A stretch of 64,000 nt of DNA. Origin: Plazaster borealis (taxonomy: Eukaryota > Echinodermata > Asteroidea > Forcipulatida > Labidiasteridae). Of this stretch, positions 36,726 to 50,495 are shown piece after piece. The notes beneath the pieces were generated by a model. It was not told the DNA's origin. It did not search any database and worked only from the letters and a program-made list of their open reading frames with translations. The position numbers and the translations under genes are program-made. The stretch spans positions 12,528,538-12,592,537 of the forward strand of contig CM037457.1 in the NCBI GenBank assembly GCA_021014325.1, written 5' to 3'. The stretch's first letter is position 1; each line of letters starts with the position of its first letter.

Positions 36726-39700
36726 TTTAAAATTTACCCAGTCACTTTCCCTTGTGGTTTATTACTTGTTTTTGTATCTTTCAAAACTTACTGAAATGCA
36801 ACAATTGGCTCGTGAAAGTATCTGGAAGATAAATTTCTTGTAGACAGGGGTGTAGCGACCAGGGAGGATGGGGGGTTGGGGTGGGGAAGTTTGTCACCCA
36901 CAACTAATAACAATAAATGTCGTGGCAAATGAAGCACTAAGTCTGACTGCTGTCCAAAATACGTTACTGATTCATATGCACACTAGTTCGCAAAGGAAAC
37001 AAGTTTGAATGCTTTTGACATTGAATACAGTGGGCTTCCGTGCTAGTCTTTCTTGAAAAAGAGGAGAATGTTGGTAGTCGGCAAGTTGGCAAAATGGCTT
37101 CCGTAAGTACTATTACATCGGTGGTCTAGTGGTATATCGGTGGTCTACTACATCTGCTCTAGGATGGCAAAGGTCATGGGCTCGAATCCAGTCACAGTGG
37201 CGTAACTAAGGGGGGGGCACGTGCTCCCCCAATTGATGTCCATCCCCCCCCCCCCTGGGTGCCCCCCCATTTGAAATCTGGACTTTTGTGATTGGAAATC
37301 TCCAGAGTAAAATGTTACATTTTATACGCTTGGATGAGATAATTTTGATGTATACTCCCCAGGGAGCTAAGATGGTTTAAGAAATAAAATAAATGGCCCA
37401 GTGACCAGCGGTAAGGTTTAAAGCGCAATGATCATTCTTTGGAATTGCGCTATACAAGAGTCGGTATTATTATTATTATGTGTCTTGAAAGTAAGAGTGA
37501 AACTTGAAAAAAAACCATAGTACCGTCCCTTTAATTTCATCGTAGGAATTTCAACATGAAATACTTATGTGTTGATTGCTTCTAGCAATTTGAGCTGATC
37601 TAGGTGGAATGATAGCTGGTTGAAATTGACTTTGACACCTTGGTGTGCAAGGTCTGTGCTTGGTGTCATGAGCGCTTACTGGCCTCCCAAGTATTTGGCT
37701 TTCACTTTGGGATCGTATCAGAGGTGAGAAGGGTATTTTAAAGATCTGAAGAGGATGGCTTCATTTTATATACATTATACTGGCTGCCTTGCTCAAGGAC
37801 ACAAATACTGCAACTGACAAGGCCAGGATTCGAACCCACATTCTGTAAATTACAGAACTTGAGCCCACCTCCCTAGACCCCTCGGCCATGACACTCCACT
37901 TACGTAAATATACAGGTCTAAAATTTCAAACATATAGCTTGTAGAAAAAATTAATATTAGTACTTTGAGACGCCCTCAGGTATGATAAAGCGCTATAAAA
38001 GAACCGCGTATTCTTATTATTATCATTATTATTAATGATTGGGTGTATGGGAGATTAGCATTGATTTGAGGACTGGATAAGGAATAGAAATAAAAAAGAA
38101 GGATGCCTATCCTCCAACAAGATGCAGGTGCTTGCTTAAAAGTCAATTCACATGGAACGTACTGGAATGTACCAGAATGTACCAGAGCACTTGCAAGTTA
38201 CTTTGTAGCACACTTGAGAAACATGGACTACATCATTGGAAAGGTCTTTCCAACCAGAGTTCAGGAATGCTGTAATCTCATTTTCCAAGTTTTGTTTACT
38301 CTTTTTTTTGTCGTGGGACTGCTGGCAACATTACTGGATTAAATGACTGAGGGACGAGATGAGGCGGAGATGGGAAGAGGAACTAAAGGATGTATGCGGA
38401 TAAAATGATTTAACAGATGGGAAGCAATTGATCGCGGAAGGCTACAGTAGGGGATTTGATGATTACATTAAAACGAGAGGGCCTCCCTGAGGAATTTGTG
38501 AAGAAGAAGAGATTATACGAGTACATGGAAGTGGGTAACACGGAAGAAGGAGTATATGATTTAGGAAGGAACTAGCAAAAAATAGCAGGCCTCAATGTTC
38601 ACGATTTTAAGAGCAAGGCCACTTTGGCCTAGAATGGAGCCAAATTTTACTAAAAAGGGCACCAAGGCTATGAGGTAGGGCACTAAGGCCAACTTGCATC
38701 TTAAAAAAGGGCAACGAGGCCATAAAAAGAAATATCATGAAACAATCTCTGTTCAGGGTTCTGGCGATTGTTTTAATGAAGCAGGACAGTAGGTGAATGT
38801 CTCACATTACTTTCGCTTTCATCAATAAAAATATTTAACCCCTACTCCCTAGGGTTATTTATTAAGATCTTTCCTCACTGTTAACAAAATCAAACGTCAT
38901 ATGGCCGTACCCCCATGTAAAGCATGACACTTTCCAGCCTTCATGCTGTAGCAATCAGAATTCACATCAACAATCAACTCCATTGGCAAGAACTGAAACT
39001 GATTGAGTTAGTCAAACTATCCCCACACAGTCTACAGTTCCAACTCCCATATAATAAATCCACTTAATCTGTAATACAAGGGACATGAGAGGTAATTGTT
39101 GACAAGCCAAATGTCAGAAGGTTGGCTGATAAAAAGTACAGAGTGTTTTCTGCTATCTTTTTATTCTAGCCGCTATAAAACCCAGCCCAACCCAGTATAA
39201 ATCTAATCTCTCATGTATCAATACAGCCAAGTGTAGTGATTAATACCAGTCTGTGTTATCATGGAATTTTGACATCACAGTCACTACCATCCGCTCACAG
39301 GTTAAGCGCCAACTTTCTGCGCTACCTGTGTAAGCGAAGCACGCTTAGTAACTTCAAGTATGCATACATATATGTAAAATACGCTTACAGTAAGTGCAGA
39401 ATTGTCTGCTATCATAAGCGTCATTTGTATTTGCTTGCGAGAAGAAGATGAAATTGGGCCCCAGAAATATTTTCAAATATTTTCGAAATTTTCAAATACG
39501 AGATGGTTTAATTAAGAGTAACGTATACAAAACACAAGCATTGTGAGAACTTATTTTTACTCAATTCAAGTGCTATTGAAACATTAAGGAAAAAAGCAGT
39601 CCAAATTAACCCTGTTTTGATAAACCAGGCATAAAATGTATCAGTTATTATTTGGGCTCTATTTTCTGACAAAATTGATTTATTTTGTAAACAAACCTCA

Positions 39701-40949
39701 TTTAAGTTGCTAAAATCTCACTTAAAAAGATGGAACCCCATATTGGTTCACAAGAATACAACACTAATCTATTCCAGCCCTCTAGTTCTTAAAGAAGCAT
39801 CTTCAAAATAAACCTTTTAAATTTTCTTAACTCTGGGTTGAACAAAAACAAATTGACTAGAGCTGAATTTGAACCTGCGACCTCCAGTTTAACGTGCCGG
39901 CGCTCTACCTACTGAGCTATCTATATCTAGCCTTCAGGTTTTTTCCGAATCCAAATAAATGTAGATGTTACATATTATTTTAGTTACATAACTAAAATAT
40001 TATGTAATATCTTCATTTATTTGAATTTGAAAAAACGAACTTCATAATCCATTATTTACCAACAATCCAGATGAACTTATTTAACTCTTTCACGCACCAA
40101 CCGGTCCCTAGCAACCGATAAATCCCTTCAGAAAAATAGTTGTAAAACGAAAAAATAAAGATCGCACGGCCACACAGTTTTTAGAATCGGAAAGAGGACT
40201 CTTATGCGTGCTATTGTGACCTGTTTTTTGAGGGTCGCCATTTGCAAAAAAACAAGTAAACAATTAATATGTCCATATGATCAATTTATCACGAAAATAA
40301 ATGGTGCTAAAAAGGGTTAATGACCAACAAAAAATATTAGGGATCAACTTACCATCAAGACTCTCCAATCTTGAGTTGTGATCTGATAGCCTCTTATAAC
40401 TCCAATGGGGTATTCTTATCCCAAGCTTAGCTGTCAGACACAAGTGTCAAATACTGGCACATCAGCTCACCTCCTTGGTTCACTGTGTAGACAGCAGCCC
40501 AAGGCCCACGTTCATTCCCTGGACATCTGGAGTATACCAGGCCTGTGTGGAGTGTTTCACATCACAGAGATAGAAGTGTCAGTGTGACCATGGATTGACC
40601 CACAGTGATGTGAACTGCTACTGTCTGGCGATCTAATGTAGGAATATGTGTGACAGTAAGATGTGAATGTTGTACTGTACTCCACCATCCTGGAGTGACC
40701 CACACATACATTAAAAAACTTGCCTATAAACCATATTGCCTTGAGCTTTGAGGTCGACATGTGTGTGTGGAGTCACAGTATCCACAATACATTGCACTGA
40801 TACATGTACACCTGTACAATGATGAACATGTACAATTGCTTCCTGCGGAACCTACAGATAGTTAACTGTACATGTTCAGTGCACTGTGGTACTTGCCTAG
40901 ACCTAAACTCTATGCCCAGACATCCTCTGTTTACTTCATTGTAAAAACC

Positions 40950-41197
40950 AGGGCCCAATGTCATTGCTCTGCTTAGCGTATAAGCAAAGAGTTGGTGCTT
41001 ACAGAATTGCTCGCTTCCGTCAAGCGTATTTCACAGGTTATCAGGGAATTTTTGCTTGTGCGCGTGCGTACTCCATGTTACAAGGCCTTCTTCGCTTACA
41101 CAGCTAGCGCAGAAATTCGGCACTTTCCCTGTAAGCGAAGAATGGTGATCACAAGCGCAGAATTCGGCGGTAAGCAGAGCCATGAAATTCAGCCCCA
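40950..41197. mobile_element. Short MITE with GGGCCCAATGTCAT ends
   Basis: About 248 bp; left GGGCCCAATGTCATTGCTCT, right AGAGCCATGAAATTCAGCCC, inverted. TAAGC words (GCTTAGC/GTAAGC) recur inside. Related fragments appear near 39255-39465 and 28012-28120. Confidence 0.65.
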
Positions 41198-43845
41198 ATC
41201 TCTCCTACAAAAGTGCATATTTTGATAATCTGTATAATTCTTCCTCCATGGTGATTAACTCTCTATAAATTAAGAGGCAGTTCTTTATTAAGTGATGTTA
41301 ACTTTGTGAAACACAAACTCCTGCAACATTGGAGAGCTGAGAAAATTTAACACGAAGGGCAGTTTGTTTTATACATTTTGGGGGGAAAGATGCAGCAGGA
41401 AGGGTCCCTGGAGTATAACTAGAACTGCTCTCGATCCCTTCAGTATACAAGACATTTGTACAAATCTAAGGTAGAGGGCATTAAATTCAGAGTGAGTGGG
41501 GTGGGTAGTGCATTCTATAAATGTACCTGATCCCTGAAGTAAATCATCTTTGCACAAAATTGTAACCCCCCCCACACACACACACCTTGATGGAGACAAG
41601 TTCCCTGAAATTCAGAGCATAATATCTACAGTAACATCAAAAACATATTACAATGACATCACATTCAATAACCTAAGGGGCTTACAATACTTTTATCAGA
41701 ATATATAGATAAACATTTCTAAAAAAATAAAATATCTAGGGCCACATAATGCCTAACTCTACTTGTACAGTCCATGGACTTGTAAGGACCAAGTTGGGAA
41801 AACTATGCAAATCACAAAATAATATAGTTATCAGTATAACTTACACAGTTATGAAGAGGTTATTTTGATCGACTCATGAACTCCTGAATGGTCAAAATAT
41901 GAACCATAATCAAATTGGAGAAGCCAAGTTCCATGCCGAATGCGGGCTTTCATATATATCCCGCCACAGACATGCAAACAGTCCTTTATACTTTAATTCG
42001 TGTACTTACCCCCAAAGGCCACTCTACACGAGTATCAACAAAATCACAGAAAAGGCTGGCTTTCCTATTTGCTAATGTTATCAACTGATGCTACCCACTC
42101 ATGATAAGCCAATATCGGAACCATAACCAGATATTGGTTGTGTGACCATCAAGGGCTTGTGGAGTGTTTGTTTAGTAGTGTAAGGCCAGACATGTTATGT
42201 TTGCAAAATGGACTATTTTATAAACTGCACACATTTATCCTTGTCATTTGATTGGTGGAACATGCGTCACGCGTCACACTTGATTTTTGCCATGTATTTA
42301 CTGCCGCAACGCGTGACGCTCCAAAATTTAACATGGGAGACCTTTATCGATAAATATAGGACGCTTGGGACACTTCGCAGCGATTCTTCCCCGCGTTGTT
42401 TCCAAAATAACCATTCCCGCCCATTCGTCCGAACGAAACAAGGTCGTGTCCCGGCGGACAGTGTCTACATGGAGTTGTCCACGTTGTTTAGAGGATTTTT
42501 TTTATAGAATTTTCAGAATGTGGGGTGGACGAGTTTCCGTGTCTATTTTGTGCTTATTGTAAAAAACATTCAAATGAACAAAGTCTGTGTGTGTGTTATA
42601 ATAAAACAAATATTGAATGCATTTTGTTCGTGCCTCTTCGCAGAATATAATCACTCAGTGAAATCTGGCTATCCCATTTCACCCTGCTTCACCTTTGTAA
42701 AATGGAATAGTCCAGATTTCACCTTGTGATTAAACTCTGTGACAATGCCCTCTAATGCATCCAATATTTGTATAACATTAAAATAACTTGTTTTCCCTTT
42801 TCAGTTTTTATACAAAGACTTTTTCTCATTGTTGTATTGAGCTTTTGGTTAAATCATTTTCTTTTAACAAAAATACCGATGTCATAAGTACATATTTATA
42901 AAAATATTACTGTCATCTGGCTGATGTTACTCCATCAGATAGTACTTTTTACTATTAAAGATGGACTAGCAGAAACCGTTTTAAACCAGCAATTCTCAGA
43001 AACAATTATTTGAAGTTCTTGGTTGGTAAAGTCAAGCTAAAATGTACCAGCAAATTTAAACCTGTGTTTTGACTGAATTTATTCAAAGATAAAAGACTTA
43101 TATTTATTATTGTGACAAACCAAATTGAATCATCTCATTAGCAATAACAAATATTGCACAATATAGTGGGATAGTGTGCTTTTCCAATGTATTTCATTGA
43201 AACTAGTTGGTGTCTACATTTCCTGTGTTACAAGTAGATGTCCTTGAGATATGATTGCTTGTCCAGGTATTGTCAAAACTACAGTGCCTTGACCTGGGGG
43301 ACATACTTCCTTTAGGCTTCCCATAGCAGTAAATGCTAAACAAATGCTAAATATTCAAAATTACTCACAGAATAAGTCTCTCAGCCTCTTGAAAACAAAT
43401 CAAGTGTAATTTCCGACAACTGTAAACTTCATTTTTCCTGTCAATTTTTAGTTTGCCGTAACATTTTTGGGCTATTGGCTGAAGGATCCAAATCGACCAC
43501 TCGCCTGAACGAGTAAACTGGCCAGACTCCATCTTGGGAAAATGACCCTTCACTTTTCAGCAAAACTGGGCCATTTTGAAAGGACTAGTGTACCTAAGAT
43601 GCTCCAATTTGAAAGTCAGCAGCCCCAGGCATACAATATTGGACCACTTTTTTAACAATCCATTAAACTTATGACCTTCAAATCTTTGGCAGGCATGATA
43701 CTTGGCCCTTGGAAAAAAGTCGGACAGTTTTATTGAGTACAAGGGCTGACCTATATGTACATGGTATAGGTTTTTATAGACTTTTCAGGCTATTTAATAA
43801 CAATTTTGCTGATTTTTCTGAGGGACAAACATTCAGAAATCAGAC

Positions 43846-44219
43846 TTGAAGGCCCTGTCCACGTTTGGAAATTGTCAAAGACCAGTGTTCTCACTCGGTG
43901 TATCCCAACATATGCATAAAATAACAAGCCTGTGAAAATTTGGGCTCAATTGGTCATCGAAGTTGCAAGAAAATGATGAAAGAAAATACACCCTTATTGG
44001 ACGAATTTGTGTGCTTTCAGATAGGAATAAAAACTTCTTGCAAGAAGTTGTTATTATTTTAGTGAGAAATTACCTCTTTCTCAAAAACTACGTTACTTCA
44101 GAGGGAGTCGTTTCCTACAATGTTTTATACTATCAACAGCTCTCAGTTGCTTGTTACCAAGTAAGTTTTTATGCTAATATTTGTTTTGAGTCATTACCAA
44201 ACGTGTACGATACCTTTAG
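43846..44219 (+). mobile_element. MITE family A, copy 5 between two copies of another repeat
   Basis: Ends have mutated (TTGA and TTAG). The flanks at 43785-43845 and 44226-44285 are copies of one sequence (GCTGATTTTTCTGAGGGACA in both), which recurs near 60070-60150. Confidence 0.82.
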
Positions 44220-44629
44220 GTAGGAAGGCTATTTTATAACATTTTTGCTGATTTTTCTGAGGGACAATCAGAAATCAGACTTTAGTAGGAAGAATATCAT
44301 GTCTGTCTTTGATTTACAGCTTTTTCATTACTTCAGATGAAATAGGGATGCTTTTCAACACTGAAATAGCCAGCCAGATCACTTAGAGTGAATTTTGACC
44401 GGTCCTCAGGTGTTTAAACTGACATTTGGCCAGCGGACCACTGTTAAGGGAGAACGCTGCTGTGGGTTCACATTTTTTATTCATGAGGCCCGAGGGTCTC
44501 TCATCAAAAGTCAACTTAATTCCTCATTTTATTTTAAAGTCAGTATGTCAGGATAAAGGAATGTGATACATGTACATGTACCTTCATAAACTACATAAAT
44601 TTGATGACATCTTTTAGGTGCAAATGCTT

Positions 44630-44800
44630 TTATACAAATTTTAGGTGAGTTATTTTCCGACAAACATTCAACATCACATAATCCAACAACAACCAGGATT
44701 TCAGCTTTCAAAAGGATAATATACATGTTAAAGTGAATACCACATATTTCAAGGTGAATGGTACTTCCACAAAATCCAGCTCTGATAAGCTGCAAAAACT
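44630..44800 (+). repeat. Direct repeat J, copy 1
   Basis: About 165 bp nearly identical to 45435-45602 (shared CAAACATTCAACATCACATA, AATGGTACTTCCA). Copies are about 800 bp apart in the same orientation. Confidence 0.85.
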
Positions 44801-45103
44801 TAATAACATGAAGACATCAAATACGTGTACATTTTTATTATTTTTTTGTATAAATTCCAACAAAGCTAAATGCAATAATTATTGAAGATAAAACAAATCA
44901 TTCTCACCTTTTCATTAGGTTTTCCATCTGTGGCAGCACTGATGTACACATAAGAAAAAGAAAAAAAGTAAAGAACAAATTACTCATAAAGAATAGATAA
45001 GCAATACGCACACAAATACTAAAATTTCATAAACCTATAGGCCTAGAGACTATTAATAGAAAAAACATATTTCAACAATTTCAAAAAGTAAATAAACACC
45101 TTT

Positions 45104-45211
45104 TCAAGAAACGTTTTCTTCGGCAGTTTTCAAACAGCCCAGTATAATGACCCTGCAGAGTTGTGAATCCAGTCGGTCACAGTTCCCTTCTTTCCTGCAG
45201 TCGACAACAAC
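45104..45211 (-). CDS. Possible terminal exon of an unknown minus-strand gene
   Basis: After an acceptor (GATCCATTTCAG, AG 45213-45212) 35 codons read VVVDCRKEGNCDRLDSQLCR and on to EENVS, then TGA. The composition looks protein-like. A short acceptor/donor-bounded stretch at 44908-44938 lies downstream but would not be needed. No other exon was found; it could be repeat-derived. Confidence 0.2.
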   Translation of the reverse strand, partial: VVVDCRKEGNCDRLDSQLCRVIILGCLKTAEENVS

Positions 45212-45434
45212 CTGAAATGGATCTCAGTTTAATAACCTATAAGGTACAAAACTAACACCATACCAAATAGGATCAACTTCATTAAAACTGTAATGCACAA
45301 CTCCAGACTTAGATCAATATTTACTACCGCTCTCCTGACATGATTCAATCAGTCCATATTTTTTTTCTATTCAAGAAATGAAAAGAAGTACAAGGAGGCC
45401 CCCCCACTAAGCAAGCTTCGGTAATCCCCTAACA

Positions 45435-45602
45435 AAGTTATTTTCCAACAAACATTCAACATCACATAATCCAACAACAATCAGGACGTCAGCTTTCAAA
45501 AGGATAATATACGTGCTAAAGTAAACACCACATATTTTCAAGGTGAATGGTACTTCCAGAAAATCCCGCTCAGATAAGCTGCAAAAACTTAATAAGCCGG
45601 CT
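45435..45602 (+). repeat. Direct repeat J, copy 2
   Basis: Second copy of the 44630-44800 segment, with about ten substitutions visible. The weak exon candidate at 45104-45211 lies between the two. Confidence 0.85.
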
Positions 45603-46219
45603 GAAGCTGTGAAAATGTTTGCTTAGGTCCCCCCGCGGGACATTTTGTATTTCAACTTTAAGTTGGAACTGCTGAAATGGAAGATTGCTTCACAAAAGCT
45701 AAACTGAGATACTTTTTGTGTCAGCATTTCCACGCCATTTTCCCCAAAGCTTTTTTGTTGTAAAAAAATGGTAAACAAGATCTAAAGAATTAAAACTGAT
45801 TTCTTTTCTTTGCAAGTTCACCCCAAACATGGCTAAAAGCCAAGGGGCTAACAGAAAACATTTAAAAAGATGAAATTAACTCAGGAGAGCTGAAGGTATG
45901 GTAGAAATTGATATTCCTCTTAAAACAGTCTAGATTGTAGGATGGAGGGAAACATGCACTAAGTAGAGTTCCAAAGAGATGCAGTATGAATGTCGCTGAC
46001 CTTAAAATAAGATTTTCACACAAAAACAGACTGCAGAGAGATTTTAACAGTTTGCATTCCGTTAAGTTAGATAAGTATTTCAGATTCCAATCAGATTTCA
46101 AAATCCCATAACAGAGTCTGTTATATTCACTTTTCCTTTCCTTTGACACAGGCTTTTAATTTGACATGGAGGGTTGTGGTGGGTGTGATGAGACATTGTG
46201 AGGTGAGACTATCAGCAAG

Positions 46220-46652
46220 TATCTGTGATGCGATCAAGCTAAATGAGTCGTTTGTCGGAAATATCAGTATGGAGAAACAAGCTAAAACAGGCCAACAGGG
46301 GAGAAATTTTCAAAAATATTGTTTTTGTATATTTAAATGCCAAAACATATCTTATTTTATATTGGCAACTTCCTTCCTGATAAATAACATCAAAAATGGG
46401 TTAAAATTAGCATTGAAAGAAAATGTGTCGATGTAGTTTCAATAAACAACTCAACTTTAAACCCTTTTCTCAGTTTCATTCTCTCACATCTGTTGATGTT
46501 TCTACTTTCACAACTTTTGAACCAATTGTGGTATCAACATGGGGTTTTAACAGTATTAAAGCATAGATTATGCTCTTTTCATATGTATAAAAAAAATGAA
46601 AAATGACCCGGGTCGACAAACGACTCATTTTGCTTGATCGCATCACATCTAC
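46220..46652. repeat. Inverted repeat with 37-bp arms
   Basis: Arms 46220-46258 (GATGCGATCAAGCTAAATGA) and 46613-46650 (TCATTTTGCTTGATCGCATC) are complementary with one mismatch over about 37 bp and enclose about 350 bp of AT-rich DNA. Confidence 0.75.
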
Positions 46653-46728
46653 ATTACAGAGTTTCATACAAAATGGAAACAATTTTAATCTTTAGTTCTT
46701 CCACCTTCCATGATAAACTTAAAAAGCC

Positions 46729-47197
46729 TTAAAGAGGAAGGGAACTGTCAAATTCAATTTTGTGGTGTGCTCGTTTCCAAATAGTCCTTATGTGAGTGAG
46801 GAAAAAATTACAAGTCTCTAACCTCACGTAAAAATGGTGCAAATTTATTTGATAACCTTCTGGGCTCTTTTTCAGAGCAAAATTTGAAACATGACGTCAT
46901 TGGAATTCAAGAACTAATGGGTCTTTAAATTCCAAGGAGGAATATTTCGTCAGTCAAAATGTCAAATTCAAGGCTGTTTTGATTGAATGTCTTTTAAAGT
47001 CAGGAATGAACCAAAACAACCCAAAACAAAAATGTAAAGACCCATTTTTGGATGTTGACAAATTTTGCCTCGGAAGGTTATCAAATACAATGGCAATTTA
47101 CACCATTTTAACATAAGGTTAGAGACTTGTAATTTTCCCCCCACTCACATGAGGACTCCATCTATTGATTGAATTGGACATTTCCTTTCCTCTAATG
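46729..47197. mobile_element. MITE family C, copy 2
   Basis: Long imperfect inverted repeat: TACAAGTCTCTAACCTCACG near 46820 and CATAAGGTTAGAGACTTGTA near 47114-47133. Starts TTAAAGAGGAAGG; right end decayed. Confidence 0.78.
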
Positions 47198-47756
47198 CAG
47201 TGGAACTACTCTATAGTTAAAAAAACAGAAACTCACTTTTGTATCATGACTTCATCTGGATACTCTTTTAGTCACAGCTGTTGTCATAAATGCAAATGAT
47301 CAATTGTAACATTCTGATTAAAAATTCACGATAAACTGACAATAAATTCAAGGACATCAATCAATCATGTTTTAAGACCCATTTGTTACAATGTTACCAT
47401 GGTTACTTTGATTTATTTCAGTTTCAGAAATGTTGAATAATACCCTGTGTTAAACTTGTTCGGTGTTAATAACTTTACTTTATTAATATTTTGTCTTGCA
47501 TAAAAACAGAGCATGGCACTTGGTGATATGAGACTAAACCTGCACCACTAAAAATACTGTGCAGCAGTGGTTGCTTAGAAAAACAATTTGGTGAAAAATT
47601 CAATATCCAATGCTGTACTTTATCTTGATTCAAAGAGAGTAATCATGAATGAGGCAATAGGTTCGCCAACCTTACTACGCTTGCTCCTTGAGTAAGTGTA
47701 GATAGAGCTGCAATTGGTCTATCAATTGACAATGCTGTGCATTATTATTGTTATTA

Positions 47757-48100
47757 TATGTTTCTGGTAATGAAACCAAGGATGCCTCATACGTGAACTT
47801 AATCACTATAGCTTGCAAGCCTGAGGAAACCTGTAAACAAGGGTGCTTGCTATGTTAACCAGAAACACCGGGGTTAACCCCTAGTCTTCCACGATAATTG
47901 TTCTGGGTTCTTTTACGTGCACTACCAATCTTAGTACATGGGACCTACAGCTTAATGTCCCATCCAAAGTTCAAACCAATTATGGTAAAGTATCTTGCTC
48001 AAGGACACAAGTGTCACAACCAAGACTCGAACCCACACTCTCCTGATCAGAAACACCATAGCTTGAGTCCGGTGCTCTTAACCGCTTGGCTGTGACACGC
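47757..48100 (-). mobile_element. tRNA-derived SINE family 1, full copy
   Basis: Begins ATGAAACCAAGGATGCCTCA and ends at the A-box complement CTCTTAACCGCTTGGC. Confidence 0.83.
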
Positions 48101-48661
48101 CTCTTGATTCAAAGAGTGAGCATACCAGAGGCAGCATTTTTGCCAACATTGAAGTGAGAAGCTGAGAAGGTGTACCAGAGGGAATAATTTTGCCTGAATT
48201 ACCTGAGACGCCTTATCTTGATTCAACTAGTGAGCATATTATGATACTCATTGACACTCATTAAGCGACAATTTCCAAATACAGTTCATGCATGCATTCC
48301 TCAACAGGCAAAATTACATTTTATGAATGGAATAAAGTAATAGATAACGTAAGTCAAGCACTTGCAATGACCAAAGTTTCCTGATAAAAAAACGAATACA
48401 AGAAAGTTGAATACATTACATGGGGCCGTTCAGAATAATCAATGTTTAAAGTTTCTATCTTTTTTTCAAAATTGTGGGTGGTTGGGTGGGTCAAAAGAAA
48501 TAACTGAATATTGAAAATCAGTTTACATCTAAAACAAGAGAAAATCATTGTTTTAAAGGGAACAAATACCCAGCGGTCTCTTCCAGATCATCTGTCATGT
48601 TTGTTCTGTCTATTGTTATCGGCCGACCTCTGCGCCTGATGCGAGATGGCACAAAATTTCC

Positions 48662-49035
48662 TTAAAGGCACTGAACACGTTTGGTAATTGTCAAAGACCA
48701 GTGTTCTCACTTGGTGTATCCCAACATATGCATAAAATAACAGGCCGGTGAAAATTTGGGTTCAATTGGTCATCGAAGTTGCAAGAAAATGATGAAAGAA
48801 AAAACACCCTTGTTGTACAAATTTGTGTGCTTTCAGATAGGACTAAAAACTTCTTGCAAGAAGTTTTTATTATTTTAGTGAGAAATTACCTCTTTCTCAA
48901 AAACTACGTTACTTCAGAGGGAGTCGTTTCTCACAATGTTTTATACTATCAACAGCTCTCTGTTGCTCGTTACCAAGTCAGTTTTCATGCTAATATATAT
49001 TTGGAGTAATTAGCAAACGTGTACAGTGCCTTTAA
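48662..49035 (+). mobile_element. MITE family A, copy 6
   Basis: 374 bp, TTAAAGGCACTGAACACG to GTGTACAGTGCCTTTAA, with central palindrome AACTTCTTGCAAGAAGTT. Confidence 0.87.
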
Positions 49036-49542
49036 CTATAAAGCTGCATGCTGGAAGCCAGGAAAAGCAATTGAAAACTCCTGAGCTGGGAGAACATTGA
49101 TCAAAAATATCTGCTTCATTCGAGGCATTACTCTGTTCTTCAGTGTATAATACATAGTCTGTCAATATTTATAAAAAAAGGAAATTTGGGGTGGGCAGGT
49201 GGGTCAAAAAAAAGATGGACATTTTTTAACATTGATAACTCTGAATGGCTCCTAATGGTTGGTTTCGGTGCATATTCTGTGGTTTCATAAATCAAGAATG
49301 TCTTTGTAAGACATTTTAAGTGCCACAGGAATGTGATGTATATTCAAAAAGGCACTATTGAACTCACAACTTAAAGTATAGTTGAGTGACAATGTGCATG
49401 TCACCAAAATGTTTAAACAATGCTGACTTGCAAAATACAAAGTAACATTCATTCACAGGAGCAAAGCATGTACAGCTGTACATAAATATTTCACAACAAA
49501 ATAACTTTTGTTTATATAAATTACAATTGTAATATTACACAT

Positions 49543-50046
49543 TTAAAGAGGAGCTCCAAGATCAAATAGTGTTTATTTGATGCACTAATTTTTCAATAGA
49601 GTCCTTTTAAAAGTGGGGAAGAAATTACAAGTCTGTTACCTCACCTTAAAATGGTGTAAAATGTTGTTTTATTTGATACCCTTCCAGCACGAATTTTGTT
49701 AACATCCCAAAACATCCAATGATGTCACATTTCAAATAAATGAGTCCTTACATTTTTGAATGGGACATTTTTAGTTCATTCCTGAATGTCCTTGATATTC
49801 AATCAAAACAGCATTCAATTTGACCTTTGACACACAAATTCTTCTTTGGAATATACAGACCCGTTTGTTGTTGATATCTAATGACGTCATGTTTGCAAAT
49901 TTCGTTCTGAAAGAGTATCAAATAAAACAACATTTTACACCATTTTAACGTGAGGTTAGAGACTTGTAATTTTTCCCCCACTTACATAAAGACTCTATCT
50001 ATTGGAAAACGAGTGCATCAAAATATGTATTCTTGGAGCCCCTAGG
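49543..50046. mobile_element. MITE family C, copy 3
   Basis: Begins TTAAAGAGGAGCTCCAAG and ends CTTGGAGCCCCT; inner inverted blocks ACAAGTCTGTTACCTCA and TGAGGTTAGAGACTTGT. Confidence 0.8.
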
Positions 50047-50109
50047 GCAAAACCCTGAATTACTGGATGGAGAACGACTACTATTGCAAATGCTGTATCA
50101 TATCTTTCA

Positions 50110-50495
50110 CAGCTCAAAATTTATACTGGCCTACAGGCCTGAGTCCAGTGTTTTTAGCATCGGGCCAGTAAACCCTAGACCAGACAAGTCCGCAGTCTTC
50201 TGTTTTTCAATTGAATAATAATAGGCCTACCTCACTGTGTAATATCTTTCAAGAAAATTATATTGGTTACATTCCAATGTTGGCTTTGAGTCTGATAAAA
50301 TATCTTTGAACTCTGTTGAGTATCAAAATTTACTCATAAATATTACAAGTGAGATCAATCTTTCAAATAAACCGTTTATATTTTTCTCATTTTGATTCTG
50401 GTCTTGTAAAACACAAAATCTGGTCCAGTAAACATTTAGAGCCCCAAGCCTGTGGTCTCGTGGATTTTCCACAAAGTGTGAGGCTCGTCTTTGAA
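50110..50495 (+). repeat. Dispersed repeat H, copy 1
   Basis: About 385 bp; CATCGGGCCAGTAAACC, TCTGGTCCAGTAAACATTTA and CTGTGGTCTCGTGGATTTTC recur in altered form at 57345-57760. Confidence 0.72.

Noticed and set aside
42208..42507. 99-codon plus-strand frame in a CpG-richer patch
   Set aside because: No splice context, no recognisable domain, overlaps other equally open frames.
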